A stretch of 10,769 nt of DNA, taken from Flavobacteriaceae bacterium. GTDB lineage: Bacteria > Bacteroidota > Bacteroidia > Flavobacteriales > Flavobacteriaceae. Under the pieces are notes generated by a model that was not told where the DNA came from, did not search any database, and saw nothing but the letters and a program-made list of their open reading frames with translations. The stretch is from assembly GCA_013042825.1 (NCBI GenBank), contig JABDPL010000134.1:1-10769 (forward strand). The letters run 5' to 3'. This document shows, piece after piece, positions 1 to 6,145 of the stretch. Numbering within the stretch: the stretch's first letter is position 1; every line of letters starts with the position of its first letter. A program made the position numbers and the translations under genes.

Positions 1-726
1 CGAATTGCAGAGATCGATGGTGGCGGCCTTCGAAATGCCATTCCCAGGGAAAGCCTGGCCATGATCGTCGTGGAAGACGATGAGGTGGATGCCTTCCGTG
101 AGGATATGGATCAGCGTATTACCGATATCAAGAAGGAATTGAATACTATGGAACCCGACATGGATATCCTGTTAACGCGAATAGTCCCTCCGGACCGGGT
201 TATGACGGTATCCACCCAGGAAGGGCTAATCAAGGCTTTGTATGCCGCTCATAACGGTGTTTACCGAATGAGCGCCGACATACCCGAACTGGTTGAAACA
301 TCAAATAATATTGCCCGTGTGACTGTTCAGCATGGCCAGATAAAAGTGAGTTGTCTTTGCCGTTCTTCAGTCGAGTCTTCAAAGATGGACCTGGCTAATC
401 AGCTGAAGGCCACTTTTGAGCTTGCAGGTTGTGATGTGGAATTCACCCATAGTTATCCCGGTTGGACACCAAATATGGATTCGGCCATTCTCAAGGTGAT
501 GGTTGATTTATATGAGAAATTGTATAATGAGAAACCCCATGTTGCGGCATGCCATGCCGGATTGGAATGCGGGATATTGGGTACAAATTACCCTGAAATG
601 GACATGATAAGTTTCGGTCCGAATATTTTAGGAGCCCACTCGCCCGACGAACGCGCGCAGATCTCCTCGGTTCAGAAGTTCTGGAAATTCGTACTGGAGA
701 TACTCAGGAATATTCCGAGTAAATAA
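1..726 (+). CDS. pepD: Xaa-His dipeptidase (aminoacyl-histidine dipeptidase, M20 family), 3' part
   Basis: Cytosolic zinc metallopeptidase that cleaves dipeptides ending in histidine (carnosinase-like PepD). The reading frame is open from base 1, so the 5' part lies outside the window; about 241 codons are present. The visible part begins in the inserted dimerisation (lid) domain, with a GGGLRNAIPRE stretch typical of PepD, and continues into the C-terminal half of the catalytic domain. That half carries HAGLECG, PEMDMISFGPN and AHSPDE. In the E. coli enzyme the His of HSPDE is a zinc ligand; here it is encoded at 637-639. The protein ends on a PepD-like tail, NIPSK. The stop codon sits just before a hairpin terminator shared with the convergent gene. 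The family call is firm; full length and start cannot be judged here. Confidence 0.93.
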   Translation, partial: RIAEIDGGGLRNAIPRESLAMIVVEDDEVDAFREDMDQRITDIKKELNTMEPDMDILLTRIVPPDRVMTVSTQEGLIKALYAAHNGVYRMSADIPELVETSNNIARVTVQHGQIKVSCLCRSSVESSKMDLANQLKATFELAGCDVEFTHSYPGWTPNMDSAILKVMVDLYEKLYNEKPHVAACHAGLECGILGTNYPEMDMISFGPNILGAHSPDERAQISSVQKFWKFVLEILRNIPSK

Positions 727-730
727 AAAG

Positions 731-758
731 AAAGCAGCTCATCGAGCTGCTTTTTTTT
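731..758. terminator. Bidirectional intrinsic terminator between pepD and the PPIase operon
   Basis: A 10-bp perfect stem (731-740 with 744-753) closes a 3-base loop. On the plus strand it is followed by an unbroken T run (751-758). On the minus strand the sequence after the stem is also T-rich (TTTCTTTTTATTT). It sits 4 bases after the pepD stop, and the last two bases of its T run belong to the TAA stop (759-757) of the convergent gene. One element can therefore end both transcripts. Confidence 0.85.
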
Positions 759-1935
759 ATTCTGAAATTGAATTTAAGGTGATGATAAATATCACATCGG
801 AATTTGGTGGAATCGTCGGAGGAGATCCTTGTTCTCCCCAGGCGAGGTGAGACGGTATATAAAAGAAACTCTTGTCTCCAACGCTCATCTGTCCAACCCC
901 TTCTTTGAAACCGGAAATCATCGGTGCGTCCGGGCCAAGAGGAAAGGAAAGATTGTTATAATATCCGCGTTGTTCTTTATTGGTGCTAAAGATGGCAAAT
1001 TTCTGTTCCAGTTCTTTTGAATTAGATCCGAATAAGCGGCCATCGGTAAAATAGCCCTCATAACTCACGTTTACCGTTTGTCCCTGTTTCGGTTTTGGTC
1101 CGTTGCCCTGTTCAATGCCATAGGATATCAATCCTGATTTGGATGCCGTTCCTTTTGATTTGTATTCATTCAGTTCATTGACTACCTCAGCTGCAGCGGC
1201 TTTTGCGCGTTCCTGGGCTGCCTTCCTTTCGGCTTCTTCCTTTTTACGCTTTTCTTCCTCATAAAGTTTCTGGCGTTCCTTCAGTTTGGGTAATTCGGTT
1301 TCCCAGGTCTTTACCGCATCGAATTTCCTGGCATCAAAGCCCTGGCGCACGATATTGATATCCTCAATTACCACATCTTGGTTGGGTTTATTTCCTGATC
1401 CCACCGGCACATCTGAAATCGAGTCACGGATTTCCTGGCCCATGACCAGTTCCCCGAAAACGGTATGCAGACCGTCAAGCCAGGGTGTTGGTTTTTCAGT
1501 AATAAAGAACTGGCTGCCATTGGTACCCGGGCCGCCATTAGCCATCGACAATATACCTGGCCTGTCGTGTTTCAGGCTGTCGTCGAACTCGTCTTCGAAC
1601 CGGTATCCGGGATTTCCTCGACCATTGCCATTGGGGCAACCGCCCTGGATCATAAAATCGTTCATGACCCGGTGAAAGATCAGTCCGTTGTAAAACTTTT
1701 TCCCCTTGTACTGATCGGCTGTCATCGGGTGTGTTCCTTCGGCAAGAGCGACAAAATTAGCCACGGTTACCGGGGTTTTCATATAGGTGAGCTGAGCTAC
1801 CATAGTACCTTTATTAGTGACGATTTCAGCAAAGAGTCCGTCACCTAATTCCGGATATTTGGGTTTATCACAAGAAGATGCGCTGAACAAGAGGAGTATA
1901 ACAACTGCGGTTAATGAGGCTTTTAAAAATTTCAT
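757..1935 (-). CDS. Dual-domain peptidyl-prolyl isomerase lipoprotein (cyclophilin + FKBP)
   Basis: A 392-residue exported lipoprotein predicted to catalyse cis/trans isomerisation of proline bonds in exported proteins. A signal peptide with a lipobox-like end (ASSC, lipidated Cys22) is followed by a cyclophilin domain (about 35-197). It keeps the catalytic set: FHRV with Arg89, FMIQGG with Phe94, Met95 and Gln97, NGSQFF near 140-144, and Trp152 and His157. A charged Lys/Glu/Ala-rich helix (about 205-250, probably coiled coil) leads to an FKBP domain (about 265-392), recognised by VSYEGYF and by IPSHLAWGEQG with IPPNSDV. The FKBP pocket is altered: the usual Asp after Phe302 is Gly303, the pocket-floor Trp is Phe343, and the usual Tyr of LAYG is Trp366. 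The gene starts 12 bases after gldI and is last in its operon. Cyclophilin activity looks intact; FKBP activity is uncertain and that part may be a chaperone or binding domain. Confidence 0.9.
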   Translation of the reverse strand: MKFLKASLTAVVILLLFSASSCDKPKYPELGDGLFAEIVTNKGTMVAQLTYMKTPVTVANFVALAEGTHPMTADQYKGKKFYNGLIFHRVMNDFMIQGGCPNGNGRGNPGYRFEDEFDDSLKHDRPGILSMANGGPGTNGSQFFITEKPTPWLDGLHTVFGELVMGQEIRDSISDVPVGSGNKPNQDVVIEDINIVRQGFDARKFDAVKTWETELPKLKERQKLYEEEKRKKEEAERKAAQERAKAAAAEVVNELNEYKSKGTASKSGLISYGIEQGNGPKPKQGQTVNVSYEGYFTDGRLFGSNSKELEQKFAIFSTNKEQRGYYNNLSFPLGPDAPMISGFKEGVGQMSVGDKSFFYIPSHLAWGEQGSPPTIPPNSDVIFIITLNSISE

Positions 1936-1947
1936 AAGCGTATTTAT

Positions 1948-2490
1948 TTAATTGGATGAATTCTTATTGATTGAATCAAGGCTTACTGTACATTTTATAG
2001 GGATGTTGGTTCCAATACGGTTCTCATCGCCATAGTAACCATAAGCGATCTGTGATGGAAAAACGAAGGTCACGGTCTCTCCCGCCTTCATCAGTTTCAA
2101 GCCCTCACGCAGCCCCGAAAACAATTCCTGCTGATCTATGGCGTAAGTTTGATAACCCAACTCTTCTTCGGCATAAATGATATTTCCTGATAGGTCAGAC
2201 ACATCGTAACGGTAGTAAACGAGGTCACCGAATTTCGGCCTGATGGAATCGGTTTCATTTTTAATGTCGTAGTAGTACCTGAATCCATTTTCCGAAGCAA
2301 GATACTCCTGCATGGAATCCTTGGCAATCATAGCCTCAATCTTAGCTATCTCATCCGCATTCAGTTTCTTATTTCTTTCAGCTGATATCTTTATAAATGA
2401 ACCCGATTGTTGAGAAACCGGTCTGCGGGCTTCAGGTTGATGGCATCCTGATATCAGGAGGCTGGAAAAAATAATCAGGATTATTCTCAT
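1948..2490 (-). CDS. gldI: GldI, gliding motility-associated FKBP-type peptidyl-prolyl isomerase lipoprotein
   Basis: A 180-residue lipoprotein with signal peptide and lipobox ISGC (lipidated Cys16). The segment right after it, PEARRPVSQQSGSFIK followed by ERNKKL, is characteristic of GldI, a protein required for gliding in Flavobacterium johnsoniae. A helical linker (about 40-68) precedes an FKBP-type domain (about 85-175) with GLREGLKLMKAGE, FPSQIAYGYYG and NIPI. The Tyr of IAYG (Tyr150) is kept, but the usual Phe-Asp pair of the pocket is not evident in the NIIYAEEE stretch. The start overlaps the stop of the upstream DHH gene as ATGA (2490-2487), so translational coupling is likely. Its role is probably folding of envelope proteins of the gliding / type IX secretion apparatus. 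The presence of gldI suggests, but does not prove, that the organism glides. Confidence 0.92.
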   Translation of the reverse strand: MRIILIIFSSLLISGCHQPEARRPVSQQSGSFIKISAERNKKLNADEIAKIEAMIAKDSMQEYLASENGFRYYYDIKNETDSIRPKFGDLVYYRYDVSDLSGNIIYAEEELGYQTYAIDQQELFSGLREGLKLMKAGETVTFVFPSQIAYGYYGDENRIGTNIPIKCTVSLDSINKNSSN

Positions 2491-3503
2491 ATTGATAAGG
2501 CTTCTTTATATTTAGGCAGCACCGATTTAAAATAAGACAGGGTGTCCTGCAGGCTTTTATCTGTTCTCCCACCGGCCGCGTTTATATGTCCGCCACCGTT
2601 AAAGTGCGCCCTTGCAAAGGTATTCACATCAAAACCACCTTTTGATCGAAGAGAAACCTTTATTATATCCTCCTGCCGATGTTCAATAAATATCACGGCA
2701 AAAACCACACCTTCTACGGCCAGGGCATAATTTACGACGCCTTCGGTGTCGCCCTTCTGGAATTTAAAGGTATTCAGGTCGTTATTGGTAAGGGTTATAT
2801 AGGCCGTATGCAATTCCGGGATTACGTGAAGATTATTCAATGCTCTTCCAAGTAATTGCAGGCGATTGTAAGACTGGTTATCGTATACCTGAGAATGAAT
2901 TTCGGAATTATCGGCCCCATGGTCGATCAAACTGGCCACCACCCGGTGTGTTGTACTCGTGGTGCTTGCAAACCGAAATGAACCGGTATCGGTCATAATT
3001 CCCGCATACAGACAGCTGGCTATAGCCTTATCCATCATATTCAAACCATTCAGTTTTTCAAAGAAATGATAGATCATTTCACTTGTTGAGCACATATCGG
3101 GATCAGAATATTTGTAATGTGCATAATCCTCTGGCTGCCGGTGATGATCGATCATGATGAAGATGGCTTCAGAACGTATAAGCAGGGGTTCCAAACCACC
3201 TGTGCGGTTCAAGGCATTAAAATCAAGAGTAAAGATGATATCGGCCTCTTCTATTATAGCTGAAGAAGAAGCAATTGCCTGCTCATAGATCATAACCTCC
3301 TCATTACCGGGCAACCATTTCAGAAATTTCGGATAGTCATTGGGCGCAATCACGCCCGCTTCGTGCCCCAACTTCTTTAAATACAACCAGAGTCCGAGCG
3401 ACGATCCCATAGCGTCACCATCGGGATTTTTGTGTGGGATTATTGCTATTTTCTTAGGGCTAGACAGCAGCTTCTTCACCGCTGTGACATCTGTAGTTTT
3501 CAT
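2487..3503 (-). CDS. nrnA: DHH/DHHA1 phosphoesterase, NrnA-like (nanoRNase / pAp phosphatase)
   Basis: A 338-residue cytosolic phosphoesterase. NrnA-type enzymes degrade very short oligoribonucleotides and dephosphorylate 3'-phosphoadenosine 5'-phosphate. The DHH domain motifs occur in order: HKNPDGDAMGSS (His24, Asp28, Asp30), LDFN (Asp94), the signature DHH (119-121) and TDTGSF (Asp172); these are the expected Mn-binding positions. The C-terminal DHHA1 domain ends with GGGHINAAGG (303-312), the substrate-binding loop. Length fits the family (B. subtilis NrnA is about 313 residues). It is first in the operon, overlaps gldI by four bases, and is divergent from ndk. The ATG at 3503 fits the family N-terminus (spkkIaIIpHknPDGD). 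The exact substrate cannot be read from sequence; RecJ is excluded by length and domain content. Confidence 0.88.
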   Translation of the reverse strand: MKTTDVTAVKKLLSSPKKIAIIPHKNPDGDAMGSSLGLWLYLKKLGHEAGVIAPNDYPKFLKWLPGNEEVMIYEQAIASSSAIIEEADIIFTLDFNALNRTGGLEPLLIRSEAIFIMIDHHRQPEDYAHYKYSDPDMCSTSEMIYHFFEKLNGLNMMDKAIASCLYAGIMTDTGSFRFASTTSTTHRVVASLIDHGADNSEIHSQVYDNQSYNRLQLLGRALNNLHVIPELHTAYITLTNNDLNTFKFQKGDTEGVVNYALAVEGVVFAVIFIEHRQEDIIKVSLRSKGGFDVNTFARAHFNGGGHINAAGGRTDKSLQDTLSYFKSVLPKYKEALSI

Positions 3504-3509
3504 CGAGGG

Positions 3510-3538
3510 CGAAGATACAATTTTTTGAAGAGAGGCAA
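3510..3538 (-). promoter_or_regulatory. Putative promoter of the nrnA-gldI-PPIase operon
   Basis: On the minus strand a TTG (3538-3536) and, 18 bases on, TATCTTCG (3517-3510) resemble the Bacteroidota primary-sigma promoter (TTTG, about 19 bases, TAnnTTTG) with one mismatch in the -7 element. The -7 box ends only 6 bases before the ATG at 3503, so the transcript would have almost no leader. Inferred from sequence only. Confidence 0.45.
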
Positions 3539-3540
3539 TC

Positions 3541-3570
3541 TTGTTTTTAACAACTAATTGGTTATTTTTG
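3541..3570 (+). promoter_or_regulatory. Putative promoter of ndk
   Basis: TTG (3541-3543), a 19-base spacer and TATTTTTG (3563-3570) match the Bacteroidota consensus TTG-N19-TAnnTTTG. Transcription would start near 3575, leaving a leader of roughly 16 bases before the ATG at 3592. The -33 element lies two bases from that of the divergent nrnA promoter, so RNA polymerases on the two would compete. Confidence 0.65.
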
Positions 3571-3591
3571 CAACCACTTTAACAAAGAGCA

Positions 3592-4011
3592 ATGATAACA
3601 AACAGAACATTTACCATGATCAAACCCGATGCGGTAGAAAAAGGCCATACGGGGGCGATATTAGACAAGATAACGGCATCTGGTTTTCGCATTGTAGCGA
3701 TGAAACTAACGCAGATGACATTAGCCGATGCCAAAACATTCTATGCGATTCACAAGGAACGTCCGTTTTTTGGAGAGTTGGTTGAATACATGACACGCGG
3801 ACCAATAGTGGCGGCCATTCTTGAGAAAGATAATGCGGTAGAAGATTTCAGAACCCTTATCGGAGCTACTAATCCCGCTGAAGCTGCTGAAGGAACCATT
3901 AGGCGTTTATATGCCGAATCGATTGGAGAAAATGCCGTGCATGGCAGTGACAGCGATGAAAATGCCGCTATTGAAGGGGCGTTTCATTTTGCAGGTAGGG
4001 AAATGTTCTAG
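3592..4011 (+). CDS. ndk: Nucleoside-diphosphate kinase
   Basis: A 139-residue cytosolic enzyme that moves the gamma-phosphate from ATP to nucleoside diphosphates through a phosphohistidine, keeping NTP and dNTP pools balanced. The diagnostic motif NAVHGSDSDENA holds the catalytic His117. Other family hallmarks are the N-terminal FTMIKPDAVEKG, HKERPFF (His54 to Phe60), MTRGP and GATNPAEA. Length and ending (AGREMF) are standard for a full-length bacterial Ndk. It is monocistronic: its own promoter lies in the gap shared with nrnA, and a strong terminator follows 25 bases after the stop. The ATG at 3592 puts the family's first beta strand (NRTFTMIKP) right at the N-terminus, so the start is secure. 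Confidence 0.98.
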   Translation: MITNRTFTMIKPDAVEKGHTGAILDKITASGFRIVAMKLTQMTLADAKTFYAIHKERPFFGELVEYMTRGPIVAAILEKDNAVEDFRTLIGATNPAEAAEGTIRRLYAESIGENAVHGSDSDENAAIEGAFHFAGREMF

Positions 4012-4035
4012 AATCACATGGATTTCCAATAAGAT

Positions 4036-4065
4036 AAAACCACCGGTTGATTCCGGTGGTTTTTT
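4036..4065 (+). terminator. Intrinsic terminator of ndk
   Basis: An 11-bp perfect stem (4036-4046 with 4053-4063) with GC-rich core ACCACCGG, loop TTGATT and a T run through 4065, followed by ATT. It lies 25 bases after the ndk stop. On the minus strand the sequence after the stem is TTTTAT, so it might also stop read-through from the convergent recF operon, less efficiently. Confidence 0.88.
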
Positions 4066-4147
4066 ATTACCTAACATAATCGGTTTCAGGAAAGATTATA
4101 ACTAACTAAATAAACTTTAAGAATACGAAAAAAGCAAATGTAGATTT

Positions 4148-4201
4148 CGACACTAAGTTAAGGCCTTAGGTCGTGCTTTTCAATACGTAACAGCACGTAT
4201 T
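4148..4201. other. Cluster of overlapping inverted repeats in the ndk / DUF721 convergent gap
   Basis: Three stems can be drawn in the gap just beyond the DUF721 gene's stop codon: CGAC-a-CTAAG with CTTAGGTCG (4148-4157 with 4165-4173), CGTGCT with AGCACG (4172-4177 with 4192-4197), and AATACGT with ACGTATT (4182-4188 with 4195-4201). The second overlaps both others, so they cannot all form. None has a good T run in the minus direction, so a clean terminator for the recF operon is not visible. The rest of the gap (4066-4147) is AT-rich and shows nothing I can identify. Confidence 0.3.
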
Positions 4202-4498
4202 TTATCGCAGGATTAAATTTGTGATCAGAGGTTTTCCAAGGGCTTCATTCATCATTTTGATGATTTTTTCTTTCCCATAGCTTAATTCCTCACGAAGAAC
4301 CGAGGAGTTCAGTTCGACGAACAGGGTATGGCCTTTGAGTTTAACAGATGAGGTATACTGATTAACACCTTGGCCCATCAGTTCTTCCCAGGCATGAATT
4401 ATATTCACCTGATCCAGCCCCTTCTGAAGTTTATTATCATCGACGAAGGCCTTGATGGCATCACCGAGATTCATATTATCACGACTGCGTTTGCTCAT
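4202..4498 (-). CDS. DUF721 / DciA-like protein
   Basis: A 98-residue protein made almost entirely of a DUF721 domain (about 10-96): a helix with LGDAIKAFVDDNKL, the conserved AWEELMG around Trp37, then strand-rich LKGHTLFVELNSSVLREEL and a closing helix KEKIIKMMNEALG. Proteins of this family include DciA, which loads or interacts with the replicative helicase DnaB in bacteria lacking DnaC/DnaI, and they are often found next to recF. The ATG overlaps the stop of the upstream lipoprotein gene (ATGA, 4498-4495), so it is co-translated as the last gene of the recF unit. Cytosolic; no signal peptide. The family call is strong. The DciA function is inferred from family and context, and the protein is at the short end for DciA. 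Confidence 0.85.
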   Translation of the reverse strand: MSKRSRDNMNLGDAIKAFVDDNKLQKGLDQVNIIHAWEELMGQGVNQYTSSVKLKGHTLFVELNSSVLREELSYGKEKIIKMMNEALGKPLITNLILR

Positions 4499-4920
4499 TC
4501 ATTTATGTTTATACCTTCAAATGGCTTGTAGGTGTACACATACCCCCGATCATTTTCGATGCGCAGTTGCTCCGCAGAGGCTTCGATAATGGTCTCCTCG
4601 TGGGTTACACCGTTATCGGAATAAAGGATCTGTAGAGCCCCTTTATTATCCCTGAGCACGAAGGGCATTTGATGTTGGGTTACGACAAAGGTTCCGTCTA
4701 AATTCGGACTGACTTTTTTGCGAAAACCTGTGCTATCGTTATTTAATTCAAAATAATCAACTTTCACGTTTATGGTGTAAGCCTTGATCAACTTCCCGTC
4801 CTTTTCAACCTCATGGATTTCCCAGTAGCCGTTCAGGTTATTTTTCATCTCTTCGATGTCATTTCCACAGGAAAACAACAGCAAGGCAAAAACGAACAAT
4901 GTCAGTATCCTAGGAATCAT
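4495..4920 (-). CDS. Small lipocalin-like lipoprotein
   Basis: A 141-residue predicted lipoprotein. The signal peptide has a long hydrophobic core (about 5-16) and ends at LFSC (lipidated Cys18). The mature part opens with NLNGYWEIHEVEKDG, the GxW signature of lipocalin-like lipoproteins common in Bacteroidota, followed by alternating beta-strand sequence to the end (FELNNDSTGFRKK, VTQHQMPFVLR, YVYTYKPF), which fits a small beta-barrel. I chose the ATG at 4920 over a TTG at 4932 because it puts a short basic end directly before the hydrophobic core. It overlaps the recF stop by 11 bases and the DUF721 start by 4, so it is embedded in that operon. Ligand and role are unknown; an envelope lipoprotein between recF and a helicase-loader relative has no obvious functional link to either. 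Confidence 0.8.
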   Translation of the reverse strand: MIPRILTLFVFALLLFSCGNDIEEMKNNLNGYWEIHEVEKDGKLIKAYTINVKVDYFELNNDSTGFRKKVSPNLDGTFVVTQHQMPFVLRDNKGALQILYSDNGVTHEETIIEASAEQLRIENDRGYVYTYKPFEGININE

Positions 4921-6007
4921 GATCGTCTTCAAGATTAAAGAATTTAAATGTTTGATGAACCTGTTTCACGGCTTTTTCGGTTCTTTCCGGATGGGTGTCA
5001 CTTATGAAAATCTGTCCAAACCTTTCTTCATCCACTAAGGTAATGATTTGAGCCACGCGATGCTCATCCAATTTATCAAAAATATCGTCCAGGAGTAAGA
5101 TCGGGCGAATTTTGCTTTCTTCCTTTAAAAAGTCGAATTGCGCGAGTTTGAGCGCAATAAGGAATGATTTCTGTTGTCCCTGGCTGCCGTATTTTTTAAT
5201 AGGATAAGCCTCCATCAGGAACTTCAGATCGTCCTTGTGTATTCCTGCAGAGCTATACTGTAAGCTGCGGTCGCGTTTACGGTTTTCTTTCAGCAGCTGT
5301 TCAAAATCCTGCTCATTGAGATGGCTTTGATAAGCGAGGTCAACCCTTTCATTACCGCTGCTGATGGTCATATAACGCGCTTCAAAAATCGGTTTGAATC
5401 TGCTGATGAACCGTTTTCGCGTTTCATAAACCGGTTGGCCGAGTTCTATCAACTGTTCATCATAGGTTTCCAGCTGATCTGCGTCGAATGTGTTGTTCAA
5501 GGCGAAGTATTTCAGCAATGCATTTCGCTGGGCCAAAACCTTGTTGTATTTAATCAAGCGCCTCAGATATTCTTTGTCGCTTTGAGCTATTATGCTGTCC
5601 ATGAATTTTCGCCTGACGTCGCTACCCTCTAAAATGAGATTTCGATCGGCCGGGGAAATTATGACCAGGGGAAGAAATCCGATATGATCACTAAAGCGAT
5701 CATAAATCTTGTCATTTCGTTTGATGATCTTTTTTTGTCCGCTTTTTAAAGAAACGACTATATGTTCTTCACGACCATCTTTCTCATATCTGCCATCAAC
5801 AACGAAGAAATCCTTACCATGCCTGATATTTTGTGACGATATAGGGTTGAAATAACTCTTTCCATAAGACAAATGATAGATAGCATCGAGCACATTGGTC
5901 TTACCGATCCCATTTGGACCTACAAAGCAGTTGATCTTCTCATCGAAATCGAAGGATCGATTTTCAAAGTTCTTGTAATTGATTATAGATAACCTGCTTA
6001 AGATCAT
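4910..6007 (-). CDS. recF: DNA replication/repair protein RecF
   Basis: An SMC/ABC-type ATPase, 365 residues, the usual RecF length. With RecO and RecR it loads RecA at gaps and supports restart of stalled forks. The N-terminal LSIINYKNF is followed by Walker A GPNGIGKT (30-37). The C-terminal half carries AGIHKDDL (about 254-261, the GxHxDD motif), the ABC signature SQGQQK (275-280), Walker B ILLLDD (303-308) with DIFDKLDE as D-loop, and ISDTHPERT (335-343). The ATG at 6007 matches the family start; a TTG two codons upstream is less likely. It heads a minus-strand unit with a lipoprotein gene and a DUF721 gene and is divergent from the TPR gene; no convincing promoter was found in the 138-base gap. 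It is far from dnaA/dnaN here, which is common in this phylum. Confidence 0.96.
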   Translation of the reverse strand: MILSRLSIINYKNFENRSFDFDEKINCFVGPNGIGKTNVLDAIYHLSYGKSYFNPISSQNIRHGKDFFVVDGRYEKDGREEHIVVSLKSGQKKIIKRNDKIYDRFSDHIGFLPLVIISPADRNLILEGSDVRRKFMDSIIAQSDKEYLRRLIKYNKVLAQRNALLKYFALNNTFDADQLETYDEQLIELGQPVYETRKRFISRFKPIFEARYMTISSGNERVDLAYQSHLNEQDFEQLLKENRKRDRSLQYSSAGIHKDDLKFLMEAYPIKKYGSQGQQKSFLIALKLAQFDFLKEESKIRPILLLDDIFDKLDEHRVAQIITLVDEERFGQIFISDTHPERTEKAVKQVHQTFKFFNLEDDHDS

Positions 6008-6094
6008 TTGCAAGTGACGTCAATATTGGGAAAATCAGTTGAAAAACCAGTCGGAATAATGCGCAAATTATTGAAAAATAACGAAAAAATTACC

Positions 6095-6124
6095 TTTTTT
6101 TTACCAATAAAAATTTTATTTTTG
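6095..6124 (+). promoter_or_regulatory. Putative promoter of the TPR-ribH unit
   Basis: TATTTTTG (6117-6124) is a full match to the Bacteroidota -7 element TAnnTTTG and lies 21 bases before the ATG at 6146, the same spacing as at ndk. The expected -33 TTG position (6095-6097) reads TTT within a T run, so the upstream element is weak. It supports the start at 6146, because upstream in-frame codons precede the expected transcription start. Confidence 0.55.
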
Positions 6125-6145
6125 CGGCGCACTAAAAACGAATGT

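Noticed and set aside
1286..1848. Plus-strand open frames of about 130 codons inside the fusion-lipoprotein gene
   Set aside because: They lie antisense to a gene with clear domain matches, show no recognisable domain and no start context.
4135..4142. TACATTTG on the minus strand, matching the TAnnTTTG promoter box and pointing into the ndk 3' end
   Set aside because: No TTG at a suitable distance upstream and no gene downstream on that strand. Six fixed bases are expected by chance about five times on both strands of a window this size, more in AT-rich gaps.
6008..6100. A recF promoter on the minus strand, for example TATTTTTC in the T-rich part of the gap
   Set aside because: The only nearby TTG is about 24 bases from the box, too far, and the box has a mismatch. 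No candidate is better than chance.
6008..6145. Possible N-terminal extension of the TPR protein from a TTG at 6008
   Set aside because: The added 46 residues look like translated AT-rich spacer, and the segment contains the promoter-like TATTTTTG. The ATG at 6146 gives a basic N-terminus of the expected type.
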